Origin: an uncultured Dorea sp.
GTDB lineage: Bacteria; Bacillota_A; Clostridia; Lachnospirales; Lachnospiraceae
Direction of reading: 5' to 3'
Assembly (NCBI GenBank): GCA_948468495.1
Contig: CAOKJI010000076.1
Location: 1-7,520 of the forward strand
Length of the DNA: 7,520 bases
Shown here: in pieces, positions 1-5,447 of the stretch
Layout: every line of letters begins with the position of its first letter
Numbering within the stretch: the stretch's first letter is position 1
The notes under the pieces: model-generated
Told to the model about the DNA's origin: nothing
The model's input: only the letters and a program-made list of their open reading frames with translations
The model's database searches: none
Translations under genes and position numbers: made by a program

Positions 1-125
1 TAGGTAAGCAGTGGATTTCACTTCTGCTAAAAGCACCCTTTGAATGCTTTGTATAAGAGAGGGCGCTGCTTCCGACTTCCCAGAGAGCGAAATCCTGCCG
101 CGGAGGCTGTCGGCAGTCGTGTTAT
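1..125. other. Left-edge non-coding stretch, no supported gene
   Basis: No reading frame here has a credible start, ribosome binding site and length. One plus-strand frame is open from the window edge to about position 56, but the short peptide it gives is not recognisable. The stretch holds a weak inverted repeat at 30-50 (AAAGCA/TGCTTT) and a GC-rich one near 105-117 (CTGCCG-type arms). Because the CooT-like gene on the minus strand ends at 126, this is probably its 3' flank. Confidence 0.5.
29..51 (-). terminator. Weak candidate terminator of the metal-binding operon
   Basis: Read on the minus strand, arms AAAGCA and TGCTTT enclose a 9-base loop, and the second arm runs into a TTTT stretch. 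It lies about 75 bases past the stop codon of the CooT-like gene. The stem is only 6 bp and AT-rich and the T-run is short, so this is a tentative call. Confidence 0.25.
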
Positions 126-335
126 TTAGGTTGAAACAGGTGTGTTGTCAGCGTCGCTGACAATGATTTTATTTTCCATTAAATCCAGACTGCAGAGCTG
201 TCCTCTGTATTCGGTCTGGATTCCCATAATATCGATAAAGGTCAGCTTGTCCGGCTGGATGCGAACGTTGGCTATATTGCGGCACAGAAGGGATTCTCCT
301 TCCGGCCGGTGTTCATATACGGAAGAAAGACACAT
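126..335 (-). CDS. CooT family nickel-binding protein
   Basis: This 69-residue protein has the size and pattern of CooT-family proteins: it begins Met-Cys-Leu-Ser and carries the LDLMENKII stretch (residues 50-58) that resembles the conserved C-terminal part of the family. In Rhodospirillum rubrum, CooT helps deliver nickel to carbon monoxide dehydrogenase, and the cysteine right after the start methionine is essential for binding Ni(II) in the dimer. That cysteine (Cys2) is present here, and a second one is at 18. A good ribosome binding site, AAAGGAGAA, lies 7 bases upstream, inside the end of the preceding gene, and only 4 bases separate the two genes, so they are surely co-translated. No CO dehydrogenase or hydrogenase gene is visible in the window, so the client enzyme is unknown. 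The family call is from sequence pattern; the nickel role is by family analogy. Confidence 0.82.
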   Translation of the reverse strand: MCLSSVYEHRPEGESLLCRNIANVRIQPDKLTFIDIMGIQTEYRGQLCSLDLMENKIIVSDADNTPVST

Positions 336-339
336 AGAT

Positions 340-564
340 TTATTCTCCTTTCATCATGGCCAAGACTCTGGCCAGCTTTTCATTTCCCCGGTTAAAATCT
401 TCTACAGCTTCATGGAGCAGAGCGGCTTCTGTGTCTGTCAGGTTATGAGCCAGTTCGTGCAGTTCTTCGGCGTGGTGGCGGTTATGGCCTAACATATAGT
501 TTAGCAAAGCCAGAGTTTCCTTCGGCGAACTTACTGTGTTATGAGAATGCTTGTGTTCATGCAT
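340..564 (-). CDS. His-rich small putative metal-binding protein
   Basis: A 74-residue protein with ten histidines. Four alternate at the N-terminus (His2, 4, 6, 8), and a further group lies on a predicted helix (His27, 30, 31, 36, 40, then 51). The remainder is Leu/Ala/Glu-rich and looks like a short helical bundle, with LALLNYMLGHNRHHAEEL (residues 18-35) the most characteristic part. Similar short His-rich proteins in clostridia are often labelled as cobalt transporters in databases, but no membrane segment is visible here, so metal storage or chaperoning is more plausible. It is the first gene of a two-gene operon with the CooT-like gene, which recalls the pairing of CooT with the His-rich nickel chaperone CooJ; that is an analogy, not shown homology. 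The ribosome binding site AAGGAG is about 10 bases upstream of the chosen ATG. Confidence 0.7.
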   Translation of the reverse strand: MHEHKHSHNTVSSPKETLALLNYMLGHNRHHAEELHELAHNLTDTEAALLHEAVEDFNRGNEKLARVLAMMKGE

Positions 565-584
565 GGTAAGAAATCTCCTTTTTC

Positions 585-599
585 CATGATTATATCATG
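585..599. promoter_or_regulatory. Palindrome over the promoter of the metal-binding operon
   Basis: CATGAT-TAT-ATCATG is a perfect 6-bp inverted repeat with a 3-base centre. On the minus strand it contains a consensus TATAAT (589-594) preceded by TGA, which makes an extended -10 element. No good -35 hexamer is seen at the normal distance. Start of transcription would be near 582, giving a leader of roughly 18 bases that begins almost at the ribosome binding site. A palindrome covering a -10 element is a typical place for a repressor, possibly metal-responsive, but the protein that would bind is not known. Confidence 0.5.
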
Positions 600-664
600 A
601 CTGACAGCAAAAAAGTATAAAATGGAAGTAGAAAAGTGCGATTTGCAGCCGAAAGGGGGAACGA

Positions 665-1363
665 ATGATAAAACCGAATAGCAAAAAGATTGAGGAGATA
701 AGAAAGAGGCTGAATTGGGACATTGGAAAGGGAATCCGGGCCTTGCTTCTATTTTTTATTCTTATGATAGCGGCATTGATTATTTGGAGGATGAATCATG
801 TGGATGTCTCCGGCATCGCAGGGAGGGGGAAGGATTTTCTTGTGGGGGAGGATGGGAAGGTTACGACAGTTACGGAAAGCATGCTGGAGGAGACGGTAAG
901 GAAAGGGAATTTGTATACGGCGGAATATCCCTATAACGGTTATACGGCGGTGTGTGAGGAAGAGCGGAAAAAGGTAAAATATTATGTGGCTTATGAGGGA
1001 ACGGTAAAAGCGGGAATTGACGTTAGGAAAATAGAGGTTTCTCTGAATGAGGAGACTCGGACAATTCTAATCCGGCTTCCTGAGGCGGTAGTGACGGAGC
1101 CGCGGGTGAATCCGGGTACGATGGAGTATATATTTGAGGATGAGAAATACAATACTGAAACTGTTGCACAGGAGGCCTACAGGGCGGCTTGCGAAGATTT
1201 GGCGGAGAGGGTCCAGGAAGATGGCAATATCAGAGCGAATGCAGAAGAATCAGCAAAAGCAGCGGAAAAAGCTCTTGTGGAGCCATGGCTGAATCAGATG
1301 GATGGCGGAAGGGAGTATAAGGTTGAAGTTGTGGCATATGGGGAAAAGGATGAAGATGAGTAG
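665..1363 (+). CDS. DUF4230 domain-containing membrane-anchored protein
   Basis: A 232-residue protein of unknown function. Residues 1-24 are basic and cytoplasmic-looking, 25-42 form one hydrophobic membrane segment, and about 70-222 match the layout of DUF4230: a beta-rich first half including EGTVKAGIDVRKIEVSL (111-127), the TILIRLPEAVVTEP core (133-146), then a charged Ala/Glu-rich helical half (165-205) and a final strand YKVEVVAYG. The sequence predicts a single-pass protein with the domain outside the membrane. A strong GGGGGA-type ribosome binding site (651-660) fixes the start. It is first of three overlapping or abutting genes, and the second encodes a diverged paralogue. The family has no established function known to me, so none is assigned. 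The domain call rests on pattern memory and could be confirmed by a profile search. Confidence 0.78.
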   Translation: MIKPNSKKIEEIRKRLNWDIGKGIRALLLFFILMIAALIIWRMNHVDVSGIAGRGKDFLVGEDGKVTTVTESMLEETVRKGNLYTAEYPYNGYTAVCEEERKKVKYYVAYEGTVKAGIDVRKIEVSLNEETRTILIRLPEAVVTEPRVNPGTMEYIFEDEKYNTETVAQEAYRAACEDLAERVQEDGNIRANAEESAKAAEKALVEPWLNQMDGGREYKVEVVAYGEKDEDE

Positions 1364-1997
1364 AATAAAGAAGATTTTTGTGCTATTATATGTAGTAAGT
1401 TTTGTGCTTATCGTTACAGACTGTTCTGAGGGAATGAATCCGAAGCCGGAGGATGGGAAGATGATTTCCGGTTCTGCGTCTACGGAAGATGTGGAAGCGC
1501 CTGTTCCGGAGCTGGGGCGGGTTCAGAGTATCTGTGAGCTGGCGACTTTGGAGTGTTATTACCACAACGTGGCAAAATCAACGAAAGAGCCGGGGCTTGG
1601 ACTGCTTCATTTCGGAGAGAAGGAACGGTCGTTTTGGATAGAATATACAGGGATTGCGGAGATTAGTTATCAATCTGATTTAATCAAGATGGAGCAGAAT
1701 GGCAATGAGATTACGATAACGCTCCCTCCGCCGAAGGTTACATGCAGTGTGGATTCGGATTCTTGGAGTGAAGATTCCTATGTAATTTCAAAAGACCGAT
1801 GGATTCAGAAGAATCCGATTACGGCGAGAGACCAGACAAGGGCAATCGAACAGGCACAGGCGGATATGAAGGAAGAGGTGGAGAATAATCCGGCGCTTTT
1901 GAATGCAGCCAGGATGCAGGCAAAGGAGCTGATTGGGAATTATATTCAGCAGATTGGCCGCATGGCGGGAGTGGAGTACCGGATTTCATGGAGGTAA
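1356..1997 (+). CDS. Second DUF4230 protein with signal/anchor segment
   Basis: With the start at 1356 this is a 213-residue protein. An upstream in-frame ATG at 1302 would add 18 residues and overlap the previous gene by 62 bases, while 1356 overlaps it by only 8 and has AAAGG about 6 bases before it; 1338 and 1350 are also possible. Residues 5-20 are hydrophobic. Cys23 follows as Val-Thr-Asp-Cys, but Asp at the position before Cys is not a proper lipobox, so lipidation is doubtful. A low-complexity linker (25-52) leads to a DUF4230-like region (53-210) with FGEKERSFWIEYTGIAEISY and the ITLPPPKVT core (119-129) that parallels the LPEAVVT core of the upstream gene. The helical half (157-205) is also shared. 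The two are therefore paralogues from an old duplication, both predicted on the outer face of the membrane. Function unknown. Confidence 0.75.
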   Translation: MSRIKKIFVLLYVVSFVLIVTDCSEGMNPKPEDGKMISGSASTEDVEAPVPELGRVQSICELATLECYYHNVAKSTKEPGLGLLHFGEKERSFWIEYTGIAEISYQSDLIKMEQNGNEITITLPPPKVTCSVDSDSWSEDSYVISKDRWIQKNPITARDQTRAIEQAQADMKEEVENNPALLNAARMQAKELIGNYIQQIGRMAGVEYRISWR

Positions 1998-2000
1998 GAG

Positions 2001-2216
2001 ATGTTTACACTGATATTTATACTTTTTACATTGATGATATTTGGCAAATTATTTATGTTTGCGGTTAAGGCGTCGTGGGGGATTGTGAAGATATTGTTTA
2101 CGATTCTTTTGCTGCCGCTGTTTTTGATTATTCTTGTATTTGCAGGACTGTTTTATATTGCTCTGCCTGTCCTTGTGATTGCGGGTGTGATTTCTCTGGT
2201 AAGTTCCCGTATATAA
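2001..2216 (+). CDS. Small hydrophobic membrane protein
   Basis: A 71-residue protein that is almost wholly hydrophobic. Likely membrane segments are about 2-21, 28-50 and 51-67; the last two may form one long hairpin. A few Lys residues (16, 23, 30) mark a short loop between the first two. The gene starts three bases after the stop of the second DUF4230 gene, and its ribosome binding site GGAGG lies over the end of that gene, so it is the third member of the same operon. I do not recognise a family. Because it is translated with two single-span, outward-facing proteins, it may act with them in the membrane, but that is inference from position only. Confidence 0.65.
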   Translation: MFTLIFILFTLMIFGKLFMFAVKASWGIVKILFTILLLPLFLIILVFAGLFYIALPVLVIAGVISLVSSRI

Positions 2217-2522
2217 ATATTAATGAAGGGAGACCGGTAATGCTTTATAGAATAGGCTGGATATCAGCAGAAAAAAAGAAACGGCTTCTGTCTCTGTCCG
2301 GCGAGACGCATAATAAAAGTTATATGCAGGATAGTCAGTTCCGCGAAGGTAAGAGTATCCAGAAAGAGGCTAAACCAGTTCATACAATATATCCTTTCAG
2401 GGGCTGTCCGGGAAATGTGTTGACAGGCTGTTGTTCAAAGAATGTTTATAAATGGGAGATTTATGCCTATTCGGCAAAATCTCCCATTATTATAATGGAT
2501 ATCCGATACAATCTGAAATTAA
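2217..2522. other. Intergenic stretch between convergent operons
   Basis: About 300 bases lie between the small membrane protein gene and the end of the IclR-type gene. A plus-strand frame from ATG 2240 to a stop at 2563 would encode 107 residues and has a fair ribosome binding site (AAGGGAG, 2226-2232). However, it runs straight through the terminator hairpin at 2451-2488, overlaps the 3' end of the IclR gene by about 40 bases, and its Lys/Ser/Cys-rich product resembles nothing I know. A decayed gene or leftover coding DNA is possible. Apart from the hairpin I see no other structure I would call. Confidence 0.4.
2451..2488. terminator. Likely bidirectional terminator hairpin
   Basis: The arms AATGGGAGATTTATGCC (2451-2467) and GGCAAAATCTCCCATT (2473-2488) pair over about 16 bp with a one-base bulge around a 5-base loop (TATTC). 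The 3' flank is AT-rich on both strands (ATTATTATAAT on plus, TTATAAA on minus), without a long T-run on either side. It sits between the DUF4230 operon and the IclR gene, which point at each other, as expected for a shared terminator. Confidence 0.68.
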
Positions 2523-3284
2523 TTAGTTTCCGCCGAAAACACGGGATATATTCTTGGCGGTAGATATAACAAGCGGCGCAAGCTCCTGGATACGTTCTTC
2601 CGGCATTCGGTAAACGGTGGCTGCAAGGCTGATGGCAGCGATAGCTTTTCCGGAGAAATCAGTAATTGCTGCGGCGACGCAGCGGATTCCCGGCTCATGT
2701 TCCTCGTTGTCAACAGCATAACCCTGCTGCCGTATCTTCTTTACCTCTGCCTGCATGGATGCAAGAGAAGTGATGGTGCTGGGCGTATAAGGGATAATCT
2801 CGCTATTATGCCAGATTCTTATAATCTCCTCGTCGCTGCCGGCAGCCATAATACTTTTTCCGACGCCGGTACAATACATATAATTTCTCATTCCAATTTC
2901 AGAGGACATGATAGAAAAATTATGGGGAGCCTGTTTGTACAAATAAACAACCCACTGCTCATCCGGTACGACTAAGTGTGTTACTTCATTCGTAAGGCTG
3001 GTTAATTTCTCAAGATAGGGACGGGATACCGTCAGCAAATCGAATCCGTCCAAAGCCCTGCTTCCTATTTCAAACAGCCGAATAGTTAGCTTATATTTGC
3101 CGTTGGCGGGATCTTTTGTAATATAATTCATCTTTCCAAGTGTAGAAAGAAGCCGGAATACGGTGCTCTTATGTAGAGAAACAATTTCAGCTAAATCACC
3201 GAGAGAGATTCCCTTTGGGTATTCTGAAAGAGCTTCTAAAATGGAAAAAACTCTTTCTACAGACTGAACAGTTGAATTATCCAT
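2523..3284 (-). CDS. IclR family transcriptional regulator
   Basis: A full-length 253-residue IclR-type regulator. The winged helix-turn-helix fills residues 6-70: VQSVERVFSILEAL, then ISLGDLAEIVSLHKSTVFRLL (26-46) as the DNA-reading helices, and a wing ending GKYKLTIRLFEIG. The effector domain (80-250) has the family landmarks MYCTGVGKSIMA (136-147), GYAVDNEEHEPGIRCVAAAI (188-207) and SGKAIAAISLA. Proteins of this family are dimers or tetramers that bind small organic acids or aromatic compounds and mostly repress nearby catabolic genes. It is the last gene of the minus-strand catabolic unit, 37 bases after the DapA-like gene, and is the obvious candidate to bind the palindromes at 5285-5299 and 5448-5462. 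The start follows a modest ribosome binding site (AGGCAGG) about 6 bases away. It may also have its own promoter at 3314-3342. Confidence 0.95.
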   Translation of the reverse strand: MDNSTVQSVERVFSILEALSEYPKGISLGDLAEIVSLHKSTVFRLLSTLGKMNYITKDPANGKYKLTIRLFEIGSRALDGFDLLTVSRPYLEKLTSLTNEVTHLVVPDEQWVVYLYKQAPHNFSIMSSEIGMRNYMYCTGVGKSIMAAGSDEEIIRIWHNSEIIPYTPSTITSLASMQAEVKKIRQQGYAVDNEEHEPGIRCVAAAITDFSGKAIAAISLAATVYRMPEERIQELAPLVISTAKNISRVFGGN

Positions 3285-3311
3285 AAATTACCTGCCTTAA
3301 CTATAATACAG

Positions 3312-3325
3312 ATAGTATATACTAT
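3312..3325. promoter_or_regulatory. Perfect 14-bp palindrome before the IclR gene
   Basis: ATAGTATATACTAT is a perfect palindrome that covers the stop codon of the DapA-like gene and the candidate -10 element of the IclR gene. It is flanked by two direct copies of ACTATAAT (3300-3307 and 3321-3328) at 21-bp spacing. It may be an autoregulatory site. It does not match the TTTCRTA palindromes at the other promoters, and AT-rich palindromes arise easily by chance. Confidence 0.35.
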
Positions 3326-3342
3326 AATTTAGTAATTAGCAA
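3314..3342 (-). promoter_or_regulatory. Candidate internal promoter for the IclR gene
   Basis: On the minus strand TTGCTA (3337-3342) and TATACT (3314-3319) are separated by exactly 17 bases. The -35 matches consensus at four of six positions and the -10 at five of six. Start of transcription would be near 3307, about 22 bases before the ATG. This would let the regulator be made separately from the two enzyme genes upstream. Confidence 0.4.
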
Positions 3343-4233
3343 GGGCTCAATCTCGTTCCACAAGCAGTTGATTTCATGCATGGAGGAGGCGGAAAATGCG
3401 GTTGATTTGTTACGCATAAATGTGTTTTTAAAAATTCCGCGCCGAACCATAATTTCTTTGGCAAATGCCGTTCCATAGAGCAGTTCTGCCTGTAATGCGG
3501 GTAGAATTAGTCTGTGAAGCCGTCTTGCTTCTGTTTCTTTTCCCTCAAAAAAGAGATTCCAGACTTTTTGGGTGACATCACAGAACTCACAGGCCTGTAT
3601 TGTAGCTGTTGCGCCGTTGGCAAAGTCAAGAGGAGTATAGGCGCCGCCAAAACCGCTCATGATGCCTTCTAAATCGGGCGTTTTTCTCTGGTTCAGTTCA
3701 TCAATGGAAAGAGGGCCGGGGGCGACCTCCTGTTTCACCCAGCTAATATTTGGTACGGATGCGCATAATTCAAGAATCTCATCCACTGTAAGGGATACGC
3801 CCGGAAGACCAATGTTCTGAATCATAACCGGAAGGCTGGTATGGGAAGCGAGGGTTTTGAAATATGCGATAACACCTGCTTTGTTGCTGTCGCCGCACCA
3901 TGGAGCCATGGATATAATAGCATCGGCGCCTGTTTTTTCGGCATATTGGGCGTAGGATACAGCGGTATGGATGTTCGTAGAGGCGGCGTTTGCGATGACT
4001 GGGATTTGTCCATCGGAAATTTCGACGGGAATCCGGATTAACAGCCGCCGCTCTTCTTCGCTGAGAGTCATAAATTCAGAAACCATAACGGGGGTACAGA
4101 TATTCCCGACATGAGAGGCGCAGATAAATTCCATTTCCTTCTCCAAAACAGGGATGTCTATCTGGTAGTCTTCAGTAAATGGAATCATAGGAATTGCGCC
4201 GCTTCCTCGTGCATCTTTTAATGATGTTGCCAT
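3322..4233 (-). CDS. Dihydrodipicolinate synthase (DapA/NanA) family lyase
   Basis: A 303-residue TIM-barrel protein of the DapA/N-acetylneuraminate lyase superfamily, class I aldolases that form a Schiff base with a 2-keto acid such as pyruvate. The Schiff-base lysine is Lys167 in ISWVKQEVAPGP. The family features PMIPF (15-19), SEFMTLSEEER (52-62), IPVIANAAS (77-85) and ADAIISMAPW (103-112) follow in the usual order. It is not a true DapA: the GTTGE substrate motif is replaced by PVMVSEF, and the catalytic tyrosine of the YN(V)P motif is replaced by Gln139 in VMIQNIG. This pattern recalls an uncharacterised DHDPS-like subfamily with an IQ(D/N) motif. The ribosome binding site AAGGAGG lies 8 bases from the ATG. 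It sits between the dehydrogenase (48 bases) and the regulator, so it probably cleaves or dehydrates a 2-keto acid in the same pathway. The substrate is unknown. Confidence 0.88.
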   Translation of the reverse strand: MATSLKDARGSGAIPMIPFTEDYQIDIPVLEKEMEFICASHVGNICTPVMVSEFMTLSEEERRLLIRIPVEISDGQIPVIANAASTNIHTAVSYAQYAEKTGADAIISMAPWCGDSNKAGVIAYFKTLASHTSLPVMIQNIGLPGVSLTVDEILELCASVPNISWVKQEVAPGPLSIDELNQRKTPDLEGIMSGFGGAYTPLDFANGATATIQACEFCDVTQKVWNLFFEGKETEARRLHRLILPALQAELLYGTAFAKEIMVRRGIFKNTFMRNKSTAFSASSMHEINCLWNEIEPLLITKL

Positions 4234-4281
4234 GTGTGTTGCCTCCTTCTTAATAATTGCGCGTTGTTGTTGGGTAACTTG

Positions 4282-5265
4282 TTAAAAGTAATTTACAATA
4301 TTATGCCTGGGCGGCCTTCCGTCTAATACATCCAGTACATTTTCTTTTACGATTGCGCCGATTCGCTCCACCGCTTCATATGTGCAGGCCGCCATATGAG
4401 GTGTTGTGATAAGCTGGCAGTTGTCGTAGTCGGCAAATGGATTCCTTTTCTCCGGGACGTCATAGGGTTCCTGTTCAAATACATCTAAGGCCGCGCCTTG
4501 CAGCAGGTTCTCGTTTAGCGCCTGGATAAGCTCGGATTCACAAATTATTCCTCCCCTGGCTGCATTTACAAGAAAAGCTGAAGGCTTCATCTTCTTCATT
4601 AGGGCATAGTTTATGCAGGAGTCGGTAGTTCCGGATAAAGGCGCATGAACGCTGATGAAGTCGGAGCGGGTAAAGAGGTCTTCCAAAGTGGTATATTCTA
4701 CGCCGTATTTTTCCATGTATTGTGGATTGGGAAACGGGTCGTAAGCGAGAATCTCCATTTGAAATCCAAGGCGGGCAATACGGGCGACTTCGCTTCCGAT
4801 TGCGCCCATTCCAACGACTCCATAGGTTTTGTGGAATAATTCCGTCCCCATGTAAGAATTCCAGTGATTTTGCTTTACTTGAACAGAAGAATCAATAAAG
4901 CCGCGAGCCAGATTCAGCATAGAAGCAATGGTAAATTCGGCTACTGCCGCTGCGTTGCCGCCTCTGGCATTCGTCACGTAAATGTGGCGCGCAGACGCGG
5001 CGGCTGTATCCACATTGTTGTATCCGGAGCCAAATACTGCTATTAGCGAAAGATTGGGAGCGAGATCCATAAGTCTTGCCGTAACGGGCATTCCGCAAAC
5101 AATGCAGATATCGCAGTTTGAGAATCTGGCTTCGATTTCTTCCGGGGACGCTTTGGGACGTTCCGGCAGAAATTCCAGCGTTACATCTAGGTTTCTGAGA
5201 AATTCAAGGAACATTGGGTCTGAACGGACGTATACATCCGCATGCTGAAGAAATATTTTTTTCAT
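4282..5265 (-). CDS. D-isomer specific 2-hydroxyacid dehydrogenase
   Basis: A 327-residue NAD(P)-dependent dehydrogenase that interconverts a 2-hydroxy acid and a 2-keto acid. The nucleotide fold begins YGVVGMGAIGSEVARIA with GxGxxG at 152-157, and Asp176 at the end of the second strand favours NAD over NADP. The three catalytic residues are at family spacing: Arg237 in NAARGG, Glu266 in DVFEQEP and His290 in TTPHMA. FGSGYNNVD (78-86) is the substrate-domain loop. A longer frame reaches 5328, but the start at 5265 is preferred: it has AGGAGG (5278-5283), it begins at the normal Met-Lys-Lys-Ile for this fold, and the extra 21 residues would be encoded by the operator and the start site of transcription. 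It is first gene of the minus-strand unit. Whether it acts before or after the lyase, and on what acid, is not readable. Confidence 0.93.
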   Translation of the reverse strand: MKKIFLQHADVYVRSDPMFLEFLRNLDVTLEFLPERPKASPEEIEARFSNCDICIVCGMPVTARLMDLAPNLSLIAVFGSGYNNVDTAAASARHIYVTNARGGNAAAVAEFTIASMLNLARGFIDSSVQVKQNHWNSYMGTELFHKTYGVVGMGAIGSEVARIARLGFQMEILAYDPFPNPQYMEKYGVEYTTLEDLFTRSDFISVHAPLSGTTDSCINYALMKKMKPSAFLVNAARGGIICESELIQALNENLLQGAALDVFEQEPYDVPEKRNPFADYDNCQLITTPHMAACTYEAVERIGAIVKENVLDVLDGRPPRHNIVNYF

Positions 5266-5284
5266 AAAAAACTTCAACCTCCTA

Positions 5285-5299
5285 TTTCGTATTATGAAA
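5285..5299. promoter_or_regulatory. Probable IclR operator at the dehydrogenase promoter
   Basis: TTTCGTATTATGAAA, with flanking A and T (5284-5300), is a near-perfect palindrome with one mismatched pair. Its reverse complement is TTTCATAATACGAAA, which is exactly the site at 5448-5462. It lies about 13-27 bases downstream of the predicted start of transcription of the minus-strand unit, a position suited to repression. A weaker copy lies at 5305-5319. Confidence 0.78.
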
Positions 5300-5304
5300 T
5301 ATAT

Positions 5305-5319
5305 TTTTGATTTATGATA
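5305..5319. promoter_or_regulatory. Weak second operator copy, dehydrogenase side
   Basis: TTTTGATTTATGATA matches the strong site at 11 of 15 positions and is displaced from it by exactly 20 bp, about two helical turns. It covers the predicted start of transcription and touches the -10 element. The AT-rich background makes an 11/15 match possible by chance; the equal spacing on the other promoter is the main support. Confidence 0.35.
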
Positions 5320-5347
5320 TTTTAGCACAATTTGTAGTTCCTGGCAA
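5319..5347 (-). promoter_or_regulatory. Promoter of the dehydrogenase-lyase-IclR unit
   Basis: On the minus strand TTGCCA (5342-5347) and TAAAAT (5319-5324) are separated by exactly 17 bases, and TGC immediately before the -10 makes it an extended -10 promoter. Start of transcription would be near 5312, leaving a leader of about 46 bases that contains the operator palindrome and the AGGAGG ribosome binding site. Confidence 0.68.
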
Positions 5348-5392
5348 TATTTTGTTTAAAACATCTAAATTTAATAAAAATTGTTAATATAA

Positions 5393-5421
5393 TTGACAAA
5401 TTTCGATAAAAATGTTATAAA
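5393..5421 (+). promoter_or_regulatory. Promoter of the TRAP transporter unit
   Basis: A consensus TTGACA (5393-5398) and TATAAA (5416-5421) are separated by exactly 17 bases, with TG two bases ahead of the -10 (extended -10). A/T-rich DNA just upstream could act as an UP element. Start of transcription is expected near 5428, so both operator copies lie within the first 35 transcribed bases. Such a strong core promoter makes sense if it is held off by a repressor. Confidence 0.78.
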
Positions 5422-5427
5422 AAGATA

Positions 5428-5442
5428 TACCGTAATACGAAT
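5428..5442. promoter_or_regulatory. Weak second operator copy, dctP side
   Basis: TACCGTAATACGAAT matches the consensus TTTCGTAATACGAAA at 12 of 15 positions and begins exactly 20 bp before the strong site at 5448. The right half-site (TAATACGAA) is intact while the left is degraded. It sits at the predicted start of transcription. Confidence 0.48.
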
Positions 5443-5447
5443 TATAG

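Noticed and set aside
142..492. Plus-strand 116-codon frame
   Set aside because: It runs antisense to the CooT-like and His-rich genes, both of which have good ribosome binding sites and family-like sequence.
601..621. TATAAA at 616-621 as promoter of the DUF4230 operon
   Set aside because: No -35 element lies at 16-18 bases (CTGACA at 601 is far too close), so only a weak -10-like match remains.
2420..2452. TTGACA at 2420-2425 with a TATAAA downstream, as a possible promoter
   Set aside because: The spacing between the hexamers is about 21 bases, and the -10 would run into the terminator stem with no gene downstream on that strand.
2240..2563. Plus-strand 107-codon frame with a fair ribosome binding site
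   Set aside because: It reads through the terminator hairpin, overlaps the end of the IclR gene on the other strand, and its product has no recognisable family features. It is kept only as a note in the intergenic entry.
5401..5413. TTTCGATAAAAAT in the dctP promoter spacer as a third operator
   Set aside because: Only the left half-site TTTCG fits; the right half does not match the palindrome.
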